Counted from the first letter of the stretch, positions 48,230 through 59,389 are shown. The stretch: 64,000 nt of DNA from Brenneria roseae subsp. roseae (GCF_003115845.1 NZ_KZ819027.1:183202-247201); one strand, 5' to 3'. The notes: generated by a model from the sequence alone, not told the origin. Made by a program: numbers and translations.

Positions 48230-51200
48230 ATGTTGTACGATGCATCCCAAGAGAGAGACAACTGTGGTTTCGGATTAATCGCCCATATAGAAGGTGAGCC
48301 GAGCCACAAGGTAGTGCGTACCGCGATTCACGCACTGGCCCGTATGCAACACCGTGGCGCGATCCTTGCTGACGGCAAGACCGGCGACGGCTGTGGCTTA
48401 TTACTTCAAAAACCCGATCGTTTCTTTCGTCTGGTCGCGGAAGAGCGCGGCTGGCGCTTAGCCAAGAATTATGCCGTCGGCATGATGTTCCTCAATCAGG
48501 ACGAAGATCTGGCCCGCGCCACTCGTCGGATTGTAGAAGAAGAACTGCAAAACGAAACGCTTTCGGTACTTGGCTGGCGTGAAGTGCCGACCAATCCTGA
48601 CGTACTGGGTGAAATCGCCCTGTCATCCCTGCCGCGCATTGAACAAATCTTTGTCAACGCTCCGGCCGGCTGGTTACAAAGTGATATGGAGCGCCGCCTG
48701 TTTATGGCGCGCCGCCGTATCGAAAAACGTATTGAAGACAAAGAATTCTACGTTTGCAGTTTTTCCAATCTGGTGACGATCTATAAAGGCTTGTGCATGC
48801 CGGCGGATCTGCCGCGCTTCTATCTTGATCTGGCCGACCTGCGTCTGGAATCGGCCATTTGCCTGTTCCATCAGCGCTTCTCGACCAACACCGTACCGCG
48901 CTGGCCGCTGGCGCAGCCGTTCCGCTATCTGGCGCACAACGGCGAGATCAATACTATTGCCGGTAACCGCCAATGGGCGCGCGCCCGTGCCTATAAATTC
49001 AAAACGCCGCTGATCCCTGATTTGCAGGATGCGGCACCGTTTGTGAACGAAACCGGCTCCGACTCCAGTTCACTGGATAACATGCTGGAACTGTTCCTCA
49101 GCGGCGGTATGGATATCATCCGCGCCATGCGTCTGCTGGTGCCGCCCGCCTGGCAGAACAACCCGGACATGGATCCCGAACTGCGTGCCTTCTTCGACTT
49201 TAACTCCATGCATATGGAGCCGTGGGATGGTCCGGCCGGCATCGTCATGTCCGACGGCCGCTATGCCGCCTGTAACCTGGACCGTAACGGTCTGCGTCCG
49301 GCACGCTACGTCATTACCAAAGACAAACTGATTACCTGTGCTTCTGAAGTGGGCATCTGGGATTATCAGCCGGATGAAGTGGTGGAGAAAGGCCGTGTCG
49401 GGCCGGGTGAATTGATGGTTATCGATACCCGCAGCGGGCGTATCCTGCATTCCGCCGAAACCGATGACGATCTGAAAAGCCGCCATCCGTACAAAGAGTG
49501 GATGGAGAAAAACGTCCAGCGCCTGGTGCCGTTTGAAGAATTGCCGGACGATCAGGTGGGCAGCCGCGAATTTGATGACTCACTGCTGGAAACGTATCAG
49601 AAGCAGTTTGGCTACAGTAGCGAAGAGCTGGATCAGATCATCCGGGTGCTGGGTGAAAACGGTCAGGAAGCCACCGGTTCCATGGGGGACGACACGCCAT
49701 TCGCCGTGCTTTCCAGCCGTCCGCGTATTATTTATGACTACTTCCGCCAGCAGTTTGCGCAGGTAACCAATCCGCCGATCGATCCGCTGCGTGAAGCGCA
49801 CGTCATGTCGCTGGCGACCTGTATCGGCCGCGAAATGAACGTATTCTGCGAGGCAGAAGGTCAGGCTCACCGTCTGAGCTTTAAATCGCCGATCCTGCTT
49901 TATTCCGATTTCAAGCAGTTGACTTCACAGGATCAGCAGCACTATCGCGCTGATGTGCTGGATCTGACTTTCGAACCGGAAAAACAGACGCTGCAAGAGA
50001 CGATTGAAAAACTCTGTGACGATGCCGAAAACAAAGTCCGCGACGGCGCCGTTTTGCTGGTGCTGTCTGACCGTGCCATCTCCGCGAAACGCCTGCCGGT
50101 GCCGGCGCCAATGGCCGTTGGCGCCGTTCAGCGCCGTCTGGTTGAGAAAAGCCTGCGCTGCGACGCCAACATTATTGTTGAAACCGCCGGTGCCCGCGAT
50201 CCGCACCATTTTGCGGTTCTGTTAGGCTTCGGTGCGACCGCCATCTATCCTTATCTCGCTTATGAAACGCTGGCGCGGATGGTGGACAATCACACGATCG
50301 ACAAACAATACCGCACGGTGATGCTGAACTATCGTAACGGCATCAACAAAGGGCTGTACAAGATCATGTCCAAAATGGGCATTTCAACTGTGGCCTCTTA
50401 TCGCTGCGCCAAACTGTTCGAAGCTGTGGGTCTGCATAAAGACGTTTCTGAGCAATGCTTCCAGGGCGTAGTCAGCCGGATCGGCGGGGCCAACTTCAGT
50501 GATTTTGAACAGGACCTGCGGAATCTTTCCAAACGCGCCTGGCTGAAACGCAAGACGCTGGAACAAGGCGGACTGTTAAAGTTCGTACACGGCGGCGAAT
50601 ACCACGCTTACAACCCGGATGTGGTTACCACACTGCAAACCGCGGTTAAAAGCGGTGAATACAGCGATTACGAGCAATACGCCAGGCTGGTGAACGAACG
50701 TCCGGCCGCCACTCTGCGTGACCTGCTGGCGTTGAAACCACAGGAAGGCGCGGCCATTTCCATCGACGATGTTGAGCCTGTAACAGAAATGTTCAAGCGC
50801 TTTGATACCGCGGCGATGTCGATTGGCGCGCTCAGCCCTGAAGCCCATGAGTCACTGGCTGAAGCCATGAACAGTCTGGGCGGTTTCTCCAACTCCGGCG
50901 AGGGGGGCGAAGATCCGGCTCGTTACGGCACCAACAAGGTTTCCCGTATCAAACAGGTGGCTTCCGGCCGCTTTGGCGTAACGCCAGCCTATCTGGTTAA
51001 CGCCGATGTCATTCAGATCAAGGTGGCGCAGGGCGCCAAGCCGGGCGAAGGCGGCCAGTTACCGGGCGATAAAGTCACGCCATACATTGCCCGACTGCGT
51101 TACTCCGTACCCGGTGTGACCCTGATTTCACCGCCGCCGCACCATGATATCTATTCTATCGAAGACCTGGCGCAGCTGATTTTCGATCTGAAACAGATCA

Positions 51201-52690
51201 ATCCGCAAGCCATGATCTCGGTAAAACTGGTTTCTGAACCGGGCGTTGGCACCATCGCGACCGGTGTCGCCAAAGCCTATGCCGATCTGATCACCATTGC
51301 CGGCTACGATGGCGGCACCGGCGCCAGCCCGCTGACTTCGGTGAAATATGCAGGTTGCCCGTGGGAGCTGGGTCTGGCGGAAACGCAGCAAGCGCTGGTC
51401 GCCAACGGCCTGCGTCACAAAATCCGCCTCCAGGTGGATGGCGGTCTGAAAACCGGCCTCGATATTATTAAAGCGGCGATTCTGGGGGCGGAAAGCTTCG
51501 GATTCGGCACGGGTCCAATGGTCGCATTAGGGTGTAAATACCTGCGTATCTGTCACCTGAACAACTGCGCGACCGGTGTCGCCACCCAGGATGAAAAACT
51601 GCGCCGCGACCACTATCACGGCCTGCCAGAGCGCGTTACCAACTACTTCCAGTTCATCGCACACGAAACCCGGCTGCTGATGGCTGAGCTGGGCGTCAGC
51701 CGTCTGGTGGATTTGATTGGCCGTACCGATCTGCTGGTCGAACTGGATGGCTTCACCGCCAAGCAGAACAAGCTGGACCTGTCACCGCTGCTGCATACCG
51801 CACAGCCTCAGCCAGGAAAAGCGCTGTACTGTACCGAGAGCAACCCGTCATTCGACAAGGGCCTGCTGAACAAAGAATTACTGGCGCAGGCACAGCCGCA
51901 TGTGGATGCCAAACAGAGCAAGGCGCTCTATTTTGATATCCGCAACACGGATCGCTCGGTCGGCGCGACCCTGTCGGGTGCGATCGCCGCCAAACATGGC
52001 GACCAGGGGCTGGCAAGCGATCCGATCAAAGCCTACTTCTCCGGCACGGCCGGGCAGAGCTTTGGGGTCTGGAATGCGGGTGGCGTTGAACTGACGCTGA
52101 CCGGCGACGCCAATGACTACGTGGGCAAAGGCATGGCTGGCGGCTGCATTTCCGTCCGTCCGCCGGTGGGTTCCGCGTTCCGCAGTCACGAAGCCAGCAT
52201 CATTGGCAACACCTGCCTGTACGGCGCCACCGGCGGTAAGCTGTTTGCCGCAGGCCGTGCCGGCGAACGTTTCGCCGTGCGTAACTCCGGGGCGATCACC
52301 GTAGTCGAAGGTATCGGCGATAACGGCTGTGAATACATGACGGGCGGTATTGTCTGTGTGCTGGGGCGTACCGGCGTTAACTTTGGTGCGGGGATGACCG
52401 GCGGTTTCGCCTACGTTCTGGATGAAGACGGCGAATTCCGTAAACGCGTCAACCCTGAACTGGTAGAAGTGCTGGATGTAGAACTGCTGGCTATTCATGA
52501 AGAACATTTACGCGGTCTGATTACCGAGCACGTGCAGCATACCGGTTCACAACGTGGAGAAGAGATCCTCGCTAACTGGCCGGCATGGGCATCGAAATTT
52601 GCCCTGGTGAAACCGAAGTCAAGTGATGTGAAGGCATTGTTGGGTCACCGCAGTCGTTCCGCAGCCGAGCTGCGGGTTCAGGCGCAGTAA
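48230..52690 (+). CDS. gltB: Glutamate synthase (NADPH) large subunit GltB
   Basis: Alpha subunit of glutamate synthase: it moves the glutamine amide to 2-oxoglutarate, giving two glutamates. The ATG at 48230 (GGGGAGG upstream) gives 1486 residues, the E. coli length, rather than the GTG at 48194. The 11-residue propeptide is removed to expose Cys12 (NCGFGLIAHIEG) as the Ntn nucleophile. The N-terminal amidotransferase domain runs to about 420, a central domain follows, and the FMN synthase domain (about 800-1200) contains GEGGEDPARYGTNKVSRIKQ and the 3Fe-4S cysteines in GCKYLRICHLNNC. The C-terminal GxGxG beta-helix includes GTAGQSFGVWNAGGVE. It precedes gltD by 9 bp. Confidence 0.98.
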   Translation: MLYDASQERDNCGFGLIAHIEGEPSHKVVRTAIHALARMQHRGAILADGKTGDGCGLLLQKPDRFFRLVAEERGWRLAKNYAVGMMFLNQDEDLARATRRIVEEELQNETLSVLGWREVPTNPDVLGEIALSSLPRIEQIFVNAPAGWLQSDMERRLFMARRRIEKRIEDKEFYVCSFSNLVTIYKGLCMPADLPRFYLDLADLRLESAICLFHQRFSTNTVPRWPLAQPFRYLAHNGEINTIAGNRQWARARAYKFKTPLIPDLQDAAPFVNETGSDSSSLDNMLELFLSGGMDIIRAMRLLVPPAWQNNPDMDPELRAFFDFNSMHMEPWDGPAGIVMSDGRYAACNLDRNGLRPARYVITKDKLITCASEVGIWDYQPDEVVEKGRVGPGELMVIDTRSGRILHSAETDDDLKSRHPYKEWMEKNVQRLVPFEELPDDQVGSREFDDSLLETYQKQFGYSSEELDQIIRVLGENGQEATGSMGDDTPFAVLSSRPRIIYDYFRQQFAQVTNPPIDPLREAHVMSLATCIGREMNVFCEAEGQAHRLSFKSPILLYSDFKQLTSQDQQHYRADVLDLTFEPEKQTLQETIEKLCDDAENKVRDGAVLLVLSDRAISAKRLPVPAPMAVGAVQRRLVEKSLRCDANIIVETAGARDPHHFAVLLGFGATAIYPYLAYETLARMVDNHTIDKQYRTVMLNYRNGINKGLYKIMSKMGISTVASYRCAKLFEAVGLHKDVSEQCFQGVVSRIGGANFSDFEQDLRNLSKRAWLKRKTLEQGGLLKFVHGGEYHAYNPDVVTTLQTAVKSGEYSDYEQYARLVNERPAATLRDLLALKPQEGAAISIDDVEPVTEMFKRFDTAAMSIGALSPEAHESLAEAMNSLGGFSNSGEGGEDPARYGTNKVSRIKQVASGRFGVTPAYLVNADVIQIKVAQGAKPGEGGQLPGDKVTPYIARLRYSVPGVTLISPPPHHDIYSIEDLAQLIFDLKQINPQAMISVKLVSEPGVGTIATGVAKAYADLITIAGYDGGTGASPLTSVKYAGCPWELGLAETQQALVANGLRHKIRLQVDGGLKTGLDIIKAAILGAESFGFGTGPMVALGCKYLRICHLNNCATGVATQDEKLRRDHYHGLPERVTNYFQFIAHETRLLMAELGVSRLVDLIGRTDLLVELDGFTAKQNKLDLSPLLHTAQPQPGKALYCTESNPSFDKGLLNKELLAQAQPHVDAKQSKALYFDIRNTDRSVGATLSGAIAAKHGDQGLASDPIKAYFSGTAGQSFGVWNAGGVELTLTGDANDYVGKGMAGGCISVRPPVGSAFRSHEASIIGNTCLYGATGGKLFAAGRAGERFAVRNSGAITVVEGIGDNGCEYMTGGIVCVLGRTGVNFGAGMTGGFAYVLDEDGEFRKRVNPELVEVLDVELLAIHEEHLRGLITEHVQHTGSQRGEEILANWPAWASKFALVKPKSSDVKALLGHRSRSAAELRVQAQ

Positions 52691-54118
<1,428 letters not shown>

Positions 54119-54134
54119 GTTCTTCCTCTTCTCA

Positions 54135-54160
54135 AAAGGGCGGCCCATGCCGCCCTTTTC
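54135..54160. terminator. Strong terminator after gltD
   Basis: Perfect 11-bp stem AAAAGGGCGGC / GCCGCCCTTTT with loop CCAT. The A and T tracts at its ends let it work on both strands, for gltD and for the convergent LysR gene. Confidence 0.9.
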
Positions 54161-54203
54161 TATCTTCATGACACCGCAGCCATTAGCGGCCTATTGCGGG
54201 TAT

Positions 54204-55157
54204 TCAGTCAGCCGCCAAACTCTCAATAATATCTTGTGTATAAAACTTGATACCCGGTATTTCTTTCGTTAACAGCTCCGATAATTCATTTAATAAAGCA
54301 ACCAGTTTAGCAACGCCTTTTTGCGTGCTTTTCTTCTGGTTTTTATGCATAACCATATAAACGACTCTACTGGGCGGATGACAATTTTGAGCCAGACGAA
54401 ACGATGCACATCCGTGCTGTTTCTGCGCAAATAAAGCCGTAGAACTGGGAACAATAGCCCAATCTGTTTCAGATGATAATAAGTTCATGATCAAATGACC
54501 ATTATCAAACTGAGCATTAAAACCATGAATACGACCAAACCCTTGCATGTGCCAGCGCTCAAAATCCTCATCCCAACGGACATAATACTCATCTTTAACC
54601 TGAAGTTGCTCAAACTTAACATCTTCTTTTCCCGCCAGAATCGAACACGGAAGACACAATCCGACCATAGGCTCACAGTATAATTTAAAACTCATGGTGT
54701 TTTGAGATTTTAAATCCGAGAAAGAAAACCCAACATCAATTAATCGCTTTTCAATCAGACCAAAAATATCGATGGAATGTGTTGTCACGATTTTCACATT
54801 CATTTTACTTTCGTGATTAATCAGTTCCCGATAAAGAGGCGTAAATATTGCAAAATTAATACTATTAAGACAGCCTATTGTAATATTTATTCTCGATTCA
54901 TTTGCTTTTACATTTTCTATTTCTAAAAAAAAGTCATACCATTTTTCAGCAATTTCAAGAAAAGAATTACCTGCTTCTGTCAGTTTTATTTCTCTTATTC
55001 CCTTATTTCGTTCGAAGAGATCAAAGCCTAGTTCGTTTTCAAGTACCTGTAATCTCTTTGTCACAGTGGATTGAGCAACAAAAAGCTCCTCGGCTGATTT
55101 ATTAATACTCCCGGCATTCACAATGGTCAAAAATGTTTTCAGTGAGATAGCATTCAT
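54204..55157 (-). CDS. LysR-family regulator of the AT-rich cassette
   Basis: LysR-type regulator, 317 residues: HTH in residues 1-60 (AGSINKSAEELFVAQSTVTKRLQVLENELGF) and a ligand-binding domain after about 90. Codon use is visibly A/T-rich and unlike gltD or sspB, as is the 199-bp gap upstream (55158-55356), which suggests acquisition. It is divergent from the RraA-like and MFS genes and is presumably their activator, with LysR sites expected in that gap. None was resolved by eye in the AT-rich background. It lies at the place where E. coli carries yhc and nan genes. Confidence 0.87.
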   Translation of the reverse strand: MNAISLKTFLTIVNAGSINKSAEELFVAQSTVTKRLQVLENELGFDLFERNKGIREIKLTEAGNSFLEIAEKWYDFFLEIENVKANESRINITIGCLNSINFAIFTPLYRELINHESKMNVKIVTTHSIDIFGLIEKRLIDVGFSFSDLKSQNTMSFKLYCEPMVGLCLPCSILAGKEDVKFEQLQVKDEYYVRWDEDFERWHMQGFGRIHGFNAQFDNGHLIMNLLSSETDWAIVPSSTALFAQKQHGCASFRLAQNCHPPSRVVYMVMHKNQKKSTQKGVAKLVALLNELSELLTKEIPGIKFYTQDIIESLAAD

Positions 55158-55356
55158 TTTTCCACCTGTATATATTCCAAAGATTGATATTTAATATTTA
55201 TTATTTTCTCTTTACACCAAAAGACTGAATAATTAAATATGTCATTACCTTAATCCACCAATAATTAATTACCGCCATTTTTATCAGCCAGAAAGTAAAT
55301 AAATTTTATTTTTTAGAAGTACGTCACAATTTTAATTGCGTTGAACCGGAGTATTT

Positions 55357-56031
55357 ATGTCCAACAATGGATTTCAAATTAAAAAATATTTTAATAGACC
55401 AAAAAAATATTTAATAGATGAGTTCAGAAAACTACCCGCAGCAAACATCGGCGATGTGATGAATCGTCAGTTTTGCCTGAGTAATAAAATCAAGCCGCTT
55501 AATGAGTTAAAGCTCACCGGCCCCGCGTTTACCGTCAATCTGCGTAGCGGAGATAACCTTCTATTTTACAAGGCTATCGAAATGGCATCGCCAGGAGATG
55601 TCATTGTGGTAAACGGGCAAGGCGGGGAAAAAAATGCCCTGATGGGTGAACTGATGCTGCGCTGGGCGATAAAAAAAGACATCGCGGGGATCATCATCAA
55701 TGGCATGATCCGCGATCTTGGTTTTATTCAACAATCGCCTATTCCGGTATTCGCTTTAGGGGCAACCCCCGCGGGGCCTTTTAAGGACGGTCCTGGTGAG
55801 ATTAATTTCCCCATCTCCATTGATGGCGTTGTTATCTCACCCGGAGATGTGATTGTTGCAGACCTTGATGGCGCTGTCGTTATCAGGCAAAGTGACCTTG
55901 AATCAGTATTAGAAAAAACCAAACTCATTACGGAAAAAGAAGAAAATATCAAAACCCAGATAGAAAATGACGAATGGGATATGTCATGGGTAGATGAAAA
56001 ATTATTGGGAAAAAACTGTATTTATCTTTGA
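55357..56031 (+). CDS. RraA-like protein / possible HMG-type aldolase
   Basis: Member of the RraA / 4-hydroxy-4-methyl-2-oxoglutarate aldolase superfamily, 224 residues. Visible parts: AANIGDVMNRQF near residue 28, SPGDVIVVNGQGGEKNALMGELM near residue 77, and IIINGMIRDLGFIQ near residue 113, whose Arg-Asp is the substrate/metal pair of the aldolases. In aldolases known to me, Arg-Asp is followed two residues later by Glu or Asp; here that position is Phe, so the reaction is uncertain. E. coli RraA lacks the Asp of this pair, so this protein is closer to the enzymes. Its stop overlaps the next start (TGATG). It may act on a hydroxy- or oxo-acid imported by the MFS protein. Confidence 0.8.
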   Translation: MSNNGFQIKKYFNRPKKYLIDEFRKLPAANIGDVMNRQFCLSNKIKPLNELKLTGPAFTVNLRSGDNLLFYKAIEMASPGDVIVVNGQGGEKNALMGELMLRWAIKKDIAGIIINGMIRDLGFIQQSPIPVFALGATPAGPFKDGPGEINFPISIDGVVISPGDVIVADLDGAVVIRQSDLESVLEKTKLITEKEENIKTQIENDEWDMSWVDEKLLGKNCIYL

Positions 56032-57386
56032 TGGGAAAAACAATGAATATCACAAATAATAAACCAGGGCGTTTTCGCTGGGTCATTGCATCACTTATCT
56101 TTTGCATTTATACCGTAGCTGCTGCCGACAGAGCAAATATTGGTGTTGTGTTACCCTTTATCCGATCTGATTTTCATATGTCCAACACCGAGGCCGGCGC
56201 ACTGGCTAGTCTTTTCCTGTTAGCCTATGCGATAGCACAAATACCCAGCGGTTTTCTTTATGCGAAATTTGGCGTGAGAAAGATATTTTCAATATCCATA
56301 ATATTGACCTCGCTGGCAACTTGCTTTGTTGGTTTCTCCAGTTCAATTCTAGGATTGAAAGTATCCCGATTTATATTGGGTCTGGCGGAAGGACCGTTAC
56401 CCATTGGTATTACCTCGACCATTAACCGTTGGTTTCCAGCCTCTGAAAAAGGAATTGTCACCGCAATATTTTTATCCGCGGCAAAATTCGGTCCGGTCCT
56501 TGTTCCACCTTTATGCGCCATCATTATTTATTACTACAGTTGGCACTATGTTTTCTATTTTTTTGCCATTCCGGGCATATTTCTTGCCGTCATCTGGTAT
56601 TTAATTGTCACTAACTCTCCACAGGAAAGCAGATTTTGCTCACCCGAAGAGTTAGATCTCATTGAAGAGAAAATCCCCGCCGGAGGGATCGCAGAACACA
56701 CGCCAAAATCACAACCTATCTATGCCAACGAAAAAACGTTCAGGTTATTAGACAAGATAATTCGGACCAAAGAAGTACCGTTGCTCAGCACCAAGAAAGA
56801 AATCTTTAAATCATGGAATGTACTTGGCAGTATGTTCGGTTATTTTTTCATGATGGGTATCGTGAACGTCTTGCTGGCATGGATTCCCACCTATCTGATG
56901 AATGAGAAAGGCTTCTCGGTAATGAAGATGGGCATGGTGGCCTCTGCCCCCTGGATTGGTGCGGTGATAGGTAACCTGGTGGGAGGATGGTGTTCCGACA
57001 GGCTGCTGAATAAACGCAGAAAACCCTTGATGATGGCATCCGCCGTTGCAACCGTGGTCATGATGATAACGCTGATCAACGCGCCGGATAATCCCATGAT
57101 CCTTGGAGGACTGCTGTTGCTAACCGGCATCCTGTTCAACCTGGGCTTCTCCGCCTATATGGTTTATCCCATGGCGCTCACAACCAAAGAAGTGTTTCCT
57201 ATTGCCGGTTCCATTATCAACACCGGAGGACAGTTGGGTGGCGCGGCATGTCCTTTAATTGCAGGACTGCTGCTGGATAATTTCAGCTGGGATTACGTGT
57301 TCGGTTTTATGGCTCTCTGCTCGTTTCTGTGCCTGCTGGTGCTAATGACCATCAACGAACCGATACAGACCAAGACACCGGCCTGA
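56031..57386 (+). CDS. MFS transporter, anion:cation symporter (ACS) type
   Basis: Twelve-helix major facilitator protein of the ACS family (D-galactonate, glucarate, phthalate, tartrate-type carriers). Family marks: AAADRANIGVVLPFIRSDF near residue 32, the DRxN signature for carboxylate carriers, and a YAKFGVRKIF loop between helices 2 and 3. RFILGLAEGPLPIGITSTINRWFPASEKG follows near residue 114. A cytosolic middle loop (about 200-255) is longer than usual. Start: ATG 56031 overlaps the RraA-like stop; ATG 56043 is an alternative, and neither has a strong ribosome site. The pair with an RraA-like protein and LysR suggests organic-acid uptake and breakdown. Confidence 0.87.
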   Translation: MGKTMNITNNKPGRFRWVIASLIFCIYTVAAADRANIGVVLPFIRSDFHMSNTEAGALASLFLLAYAIAQIPSGFLYAKFGVRKIFSISIILTSLATCFVGFSSSILGLKVSRFILGLAEGPLPIGITSTINRWFPASEKGIVTAIFLSAAKFGPVLVPPLCAIIIYYYSWHYVFYFFAIPGIFLAVIWYLIVTNSPQESRFCSPEELDLIEEKIPAGGIAEHTPKSQPIYANEKTFRLLDKIIRTKEVPLLSTKKEIFKSWNVLGSMFGYFFMMGIVNVLLAWIPTYLMNEKGFSVMKMGMVASAPWIGAVIGNLVGGWCSDRLLNKRRKPLMMASAVATVVMMITLINAPDNPMILGGLLLLTGILFNLGFSAYMVYPMALTTKEVFPIAGSIINTGGQLGGAACPLIAGLLLDNFSWDYVFGFMALCSFLCLLVLMTINEPIQTKTPA

Positions 57387-57405
57387 AGAGGCTTACAGCG
57401 CACAC

Positions 57406-57427
57406 AAGGGCAGCTCGGGCTGCCCTT
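57406..57427. terminator. Hairpin between the MFS gene and the GFA-family gene
   Basis: Perfect 9-bp stem AAGGGCAGC / GCTGCCCTT, loop TCGG, in the 53-bp space between convergent stops. No long T tract on either strand. Confidence 0.6.
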
Positions 57428-57439
57428 CCGCTTGCGCCG

Positions 57440-57850
57440 TCACGTATTGTACAAATCGATAATCTGTTGCTCTGTCAGTACGCTGGTTTTTTCAGCAAAA
57501 TTGTAATAACCCGGCTTGTTATCGATATAAATCTGGGATACCAGTGTTTTTTCCGTTTCATCGGCAAAAAAACCAGCCGGGATCTCGTAAGTATCCGATC
57601 CCCGTAAACGATAAAACAGATGCGTACCGCACACGCGGCAAAACGCCCGTTCAGCCCACTCAGAAGACTGCCAGACAGTAATATTTTCCTCGCCTTCTAT
57701 CTTGATTGCCGGGTCTTTGCATTCGACGGCCATAAAGGGCCCGCCGCCCCACGTCTGACACATACCGCAGTGACAAGCCGTTACGTCCGTTACCTGATGT
57801 GTGGTGGAAATCGTCACGCCACCGCACAAACAACTGCCTTGATGATTCAC
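57440..57850 (-). CDS. GFA-family (glutathione-dependent formaldehyde-activating-like) protein
   Basis: Small zinc protein of the GFA/CENP-V family, 136 residues. The zinc cysteines are in GSCLCGGVTI, ACHCGMCQTWGG and FCRVCGTHLFYR, with AEWAERAF-like sequence (SSEWAERAFC) between. Family members include glutathione-dependent formaldehyde-activating enzyme, but most, probably including this one, have no shown activity. The GTG at 57850 was chosen because AAGGAGGG lies just upstream; the frame extends to 57892 without a better site. It lies 100 bp downstream of sspB, past the sspB terminator, so it has its own promoter. Confidence 0.85.
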   Translation of the reverse strand: MNHQGSCLCGGVTISTTHQVTDVTACHCGMCQTWGGGPFMAVECKDPAIKIEGEENITVWQSSEWAERAFCRVCGTHLFYRLRGSDTYEIPAGFFADETEKTLVSQIYIDNKPGYYNFAEKTSVLTEQQIIDLYNT

Positions 57851-57907
57851 TTTTCCCTCCTTCACTGGCACGACGTCATGCTCTGCGAGCATGACGGTTA
57901 CTCAGAT

Positions 57908-57935
57908 GCAAAAAGGGCACAGTCGCTGTGCCCTT
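57908..57935 (-). terminator. Intrinsic terminator of sspAB
   Basis: On the minus strand a 10-bp stem AAGGGCACAG / CTGTGCCCTT with a 3-nt loop runs into TTTTTGC, 16 bp past the sspB stop. Confidence 0.85.
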
Positions 57936-57950
57936 GATGAGTCCGGTGAT

Positions 57951-58457
57951 TTATTTAACGACCCGTAATGATGGCCGCCCTCCCTTGGGAGGCTGCGGTG
58001 GCTCATCATCAGGATGATCATCGCCATCCGTTGCATCGGCGTCAGGCTTATTATCAACTATCGACATCACGGTGCCGGAACTGGCGGTTTCATCCTGAAA
58101 GTTGTCAAATTCTTCGCCCATTGATTCATAAGCGGGTTCTGGCTCAAACATGGTGCCCGCGCCATTTTCACGCGCGTAAATGGCTAACACCGCCGCCATC
58201 GGAACATAAACCTGGCGTGGAACGCCGCCGAAGCGAGCGTTGAAACGAACGCTGTCATCAGCTAACTCCAGGCCACCAACGGCACGAGGTGCAATATTCA
58301 GCACAATCTGCCCATCACGGGCAAACTCCATCGGCACCATAACACCAGGCAGAGTCACATCGACTACCAGATGAGGCGTCAACTGATTATCCAGTAACCA
58401 GTCGTAAAAGGCCCGTAGCAAATACGGACGACGCGGAGACAGTTGAGACAACGCCAT
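57951..58457 (-). CDS. sspB: ClpXP protease specificity-enhancing factor SspB
   Basis: Adaptor that binds ssrA-tagged proteins and RseA fragments and delivers them to ClpXP. The folded N-terminal domain (about residues 1-112; SQLSPRRPYLLRAFYDWLLDNQ at the start, APRAVGGLELADDSVRFNARFGG later) is followed by an acidic flexible linker. The ClpX-binding tail KGGRPSLRVVK ends the protein. The ATG at 58457 (AGAGGT upstream) gives 168 residues; the E. coli protein has 165. It starts four bases after the sspA stop, so it is co-transcribed with sspA. Confidence 0.97.
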   Translation of the reverse strand: MALSQLSPRRPYLLRAFYDWLLDNQLTPHLVVDVTLPGVMVPMEFARDGQIVLNIAPRAVGGLELADDSVRFNARFGGVPRQVYVPMAAVLAIYARENGAGTMFEPEPAYESMGEEFDNFQDETASSGTVMSIVDNKPDADATDGDDHPDDEPPQPPKGGRPSLRVVK

Positions 58458-58461
58458 TCGT

Positions 58462-59103
58462 TTAACCTCTGGTTTGCAAACGTATTTCACGTTCAGCTTC
58501 CGTCAGGGAAGCCAGGAACGCATCACGCTCAAATACGCGCGTCATGTAGCCTTTCAATTCTTTCGCACCAGAACCGCTCAGTTCAATCCCTAACTGCGGC
58601 AAACGCCACAGCAGCGGCGCCAGATAGCAGTCAACCAGGCTGAACTCTTCGCTCATGAAATAAGGCGCTTCATTGAAGACGGGCGCTACCGCCAGCAGCT
58701 CTTCACGCAGCTGTTTGCGGGCAGAGTCGGCTTCCTGCGCGCTACCTTGCGTGATTTTCTTCAGCAAAGAATACCAGTCGTTCTCAATGCGGTGCATCAT
58801 CAGACGGCTGTTGCCACGAGCAACCGGATACACGGGCATGAGCGGTGGGTGAGGAAAACGTTCATCCAGATACTCCATGATAATACGTGATTCATAGAGC
58901 GTCAGTTCCCGATCAACCAGCGTCGGAACTGAACCATAAGGATTGAGGTCAATAAGATCCTGCGGCAGATTATCCATGTCTACCTGCTCAATCTCGACAC
59001 TCACACCTTTTTCCGCCAAGACAATGCGGACCTGATGGCTAAAAATGTCGGACGGACCAGAAAACAGCGTCATTACCGAACGTTTGTTGGCAGCGACAGC
59101 CAT
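58462..59103 (-). CDS. sspA: Stringent starvation protein A SspA
   Basis: Glutathione-transferase-fold protein that binds RNA polymerase. It has no transferase activity; in E. coli it lowers H-NS and supports acid and starvation tolerance. The start MAVAANKRSVMTLFSGPSDI at 59103 matches E. coli, giving 213 residues; the frame to 59187 is not supported. The GST N-domain has PTLVDRELTLYESRIIMEYLDERFPHPPLMPVYP-type sequence (PHPPLMPVYPVARG near residue 82, the surface patch needed for its activity). The C-terminal helices include EEFSLVDCYLAPLLWRLPQLG. First gene of sspAB. Confidence 0.97.
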   Translation of the reverse strand: MAVAANKRSVMTLFSGPSDIFSHQVRIVLAEKGVSVEIEQVDMDNLPQDLIDLNPYGSVPTLVDRELTLYESRIIMEYLDERFPHPPLMPVYPVARGNSRLMMHRIENDWYSLLKKITQGSAQEADSARKQLREELLAVAPVFNEAPYFMSEEFSLVDCYLAPLLWRLPQLGIELSGSGAKELKGYMTRVFERDAFLASLTEAEREIRLQTRG

Positions 59104-59389
59104 GAAAACCTCCAAGTTTATCGAGAAAATACGGCGAATAACCGATCTGCTATGATCCTGCAAACCCATGTGCTGCATTTTTGCCACTCAGCGTTGAAAA
59201 AACCACCGGACAAAATCAGTCGTTTTCAGAAAAAAACCTGGCGGGTAAACAGGCACAAAATCGGCAAATAGTTTATCAGATTTTGTTCGTTCTGTGGGGA
59301 TATAAGCACAACTTCATCATTAACAACTTGAAAATAAAGATTATTTATCTACGATAATTGTTTTTCAGGAATAAAAAATTTCCAGGAGA

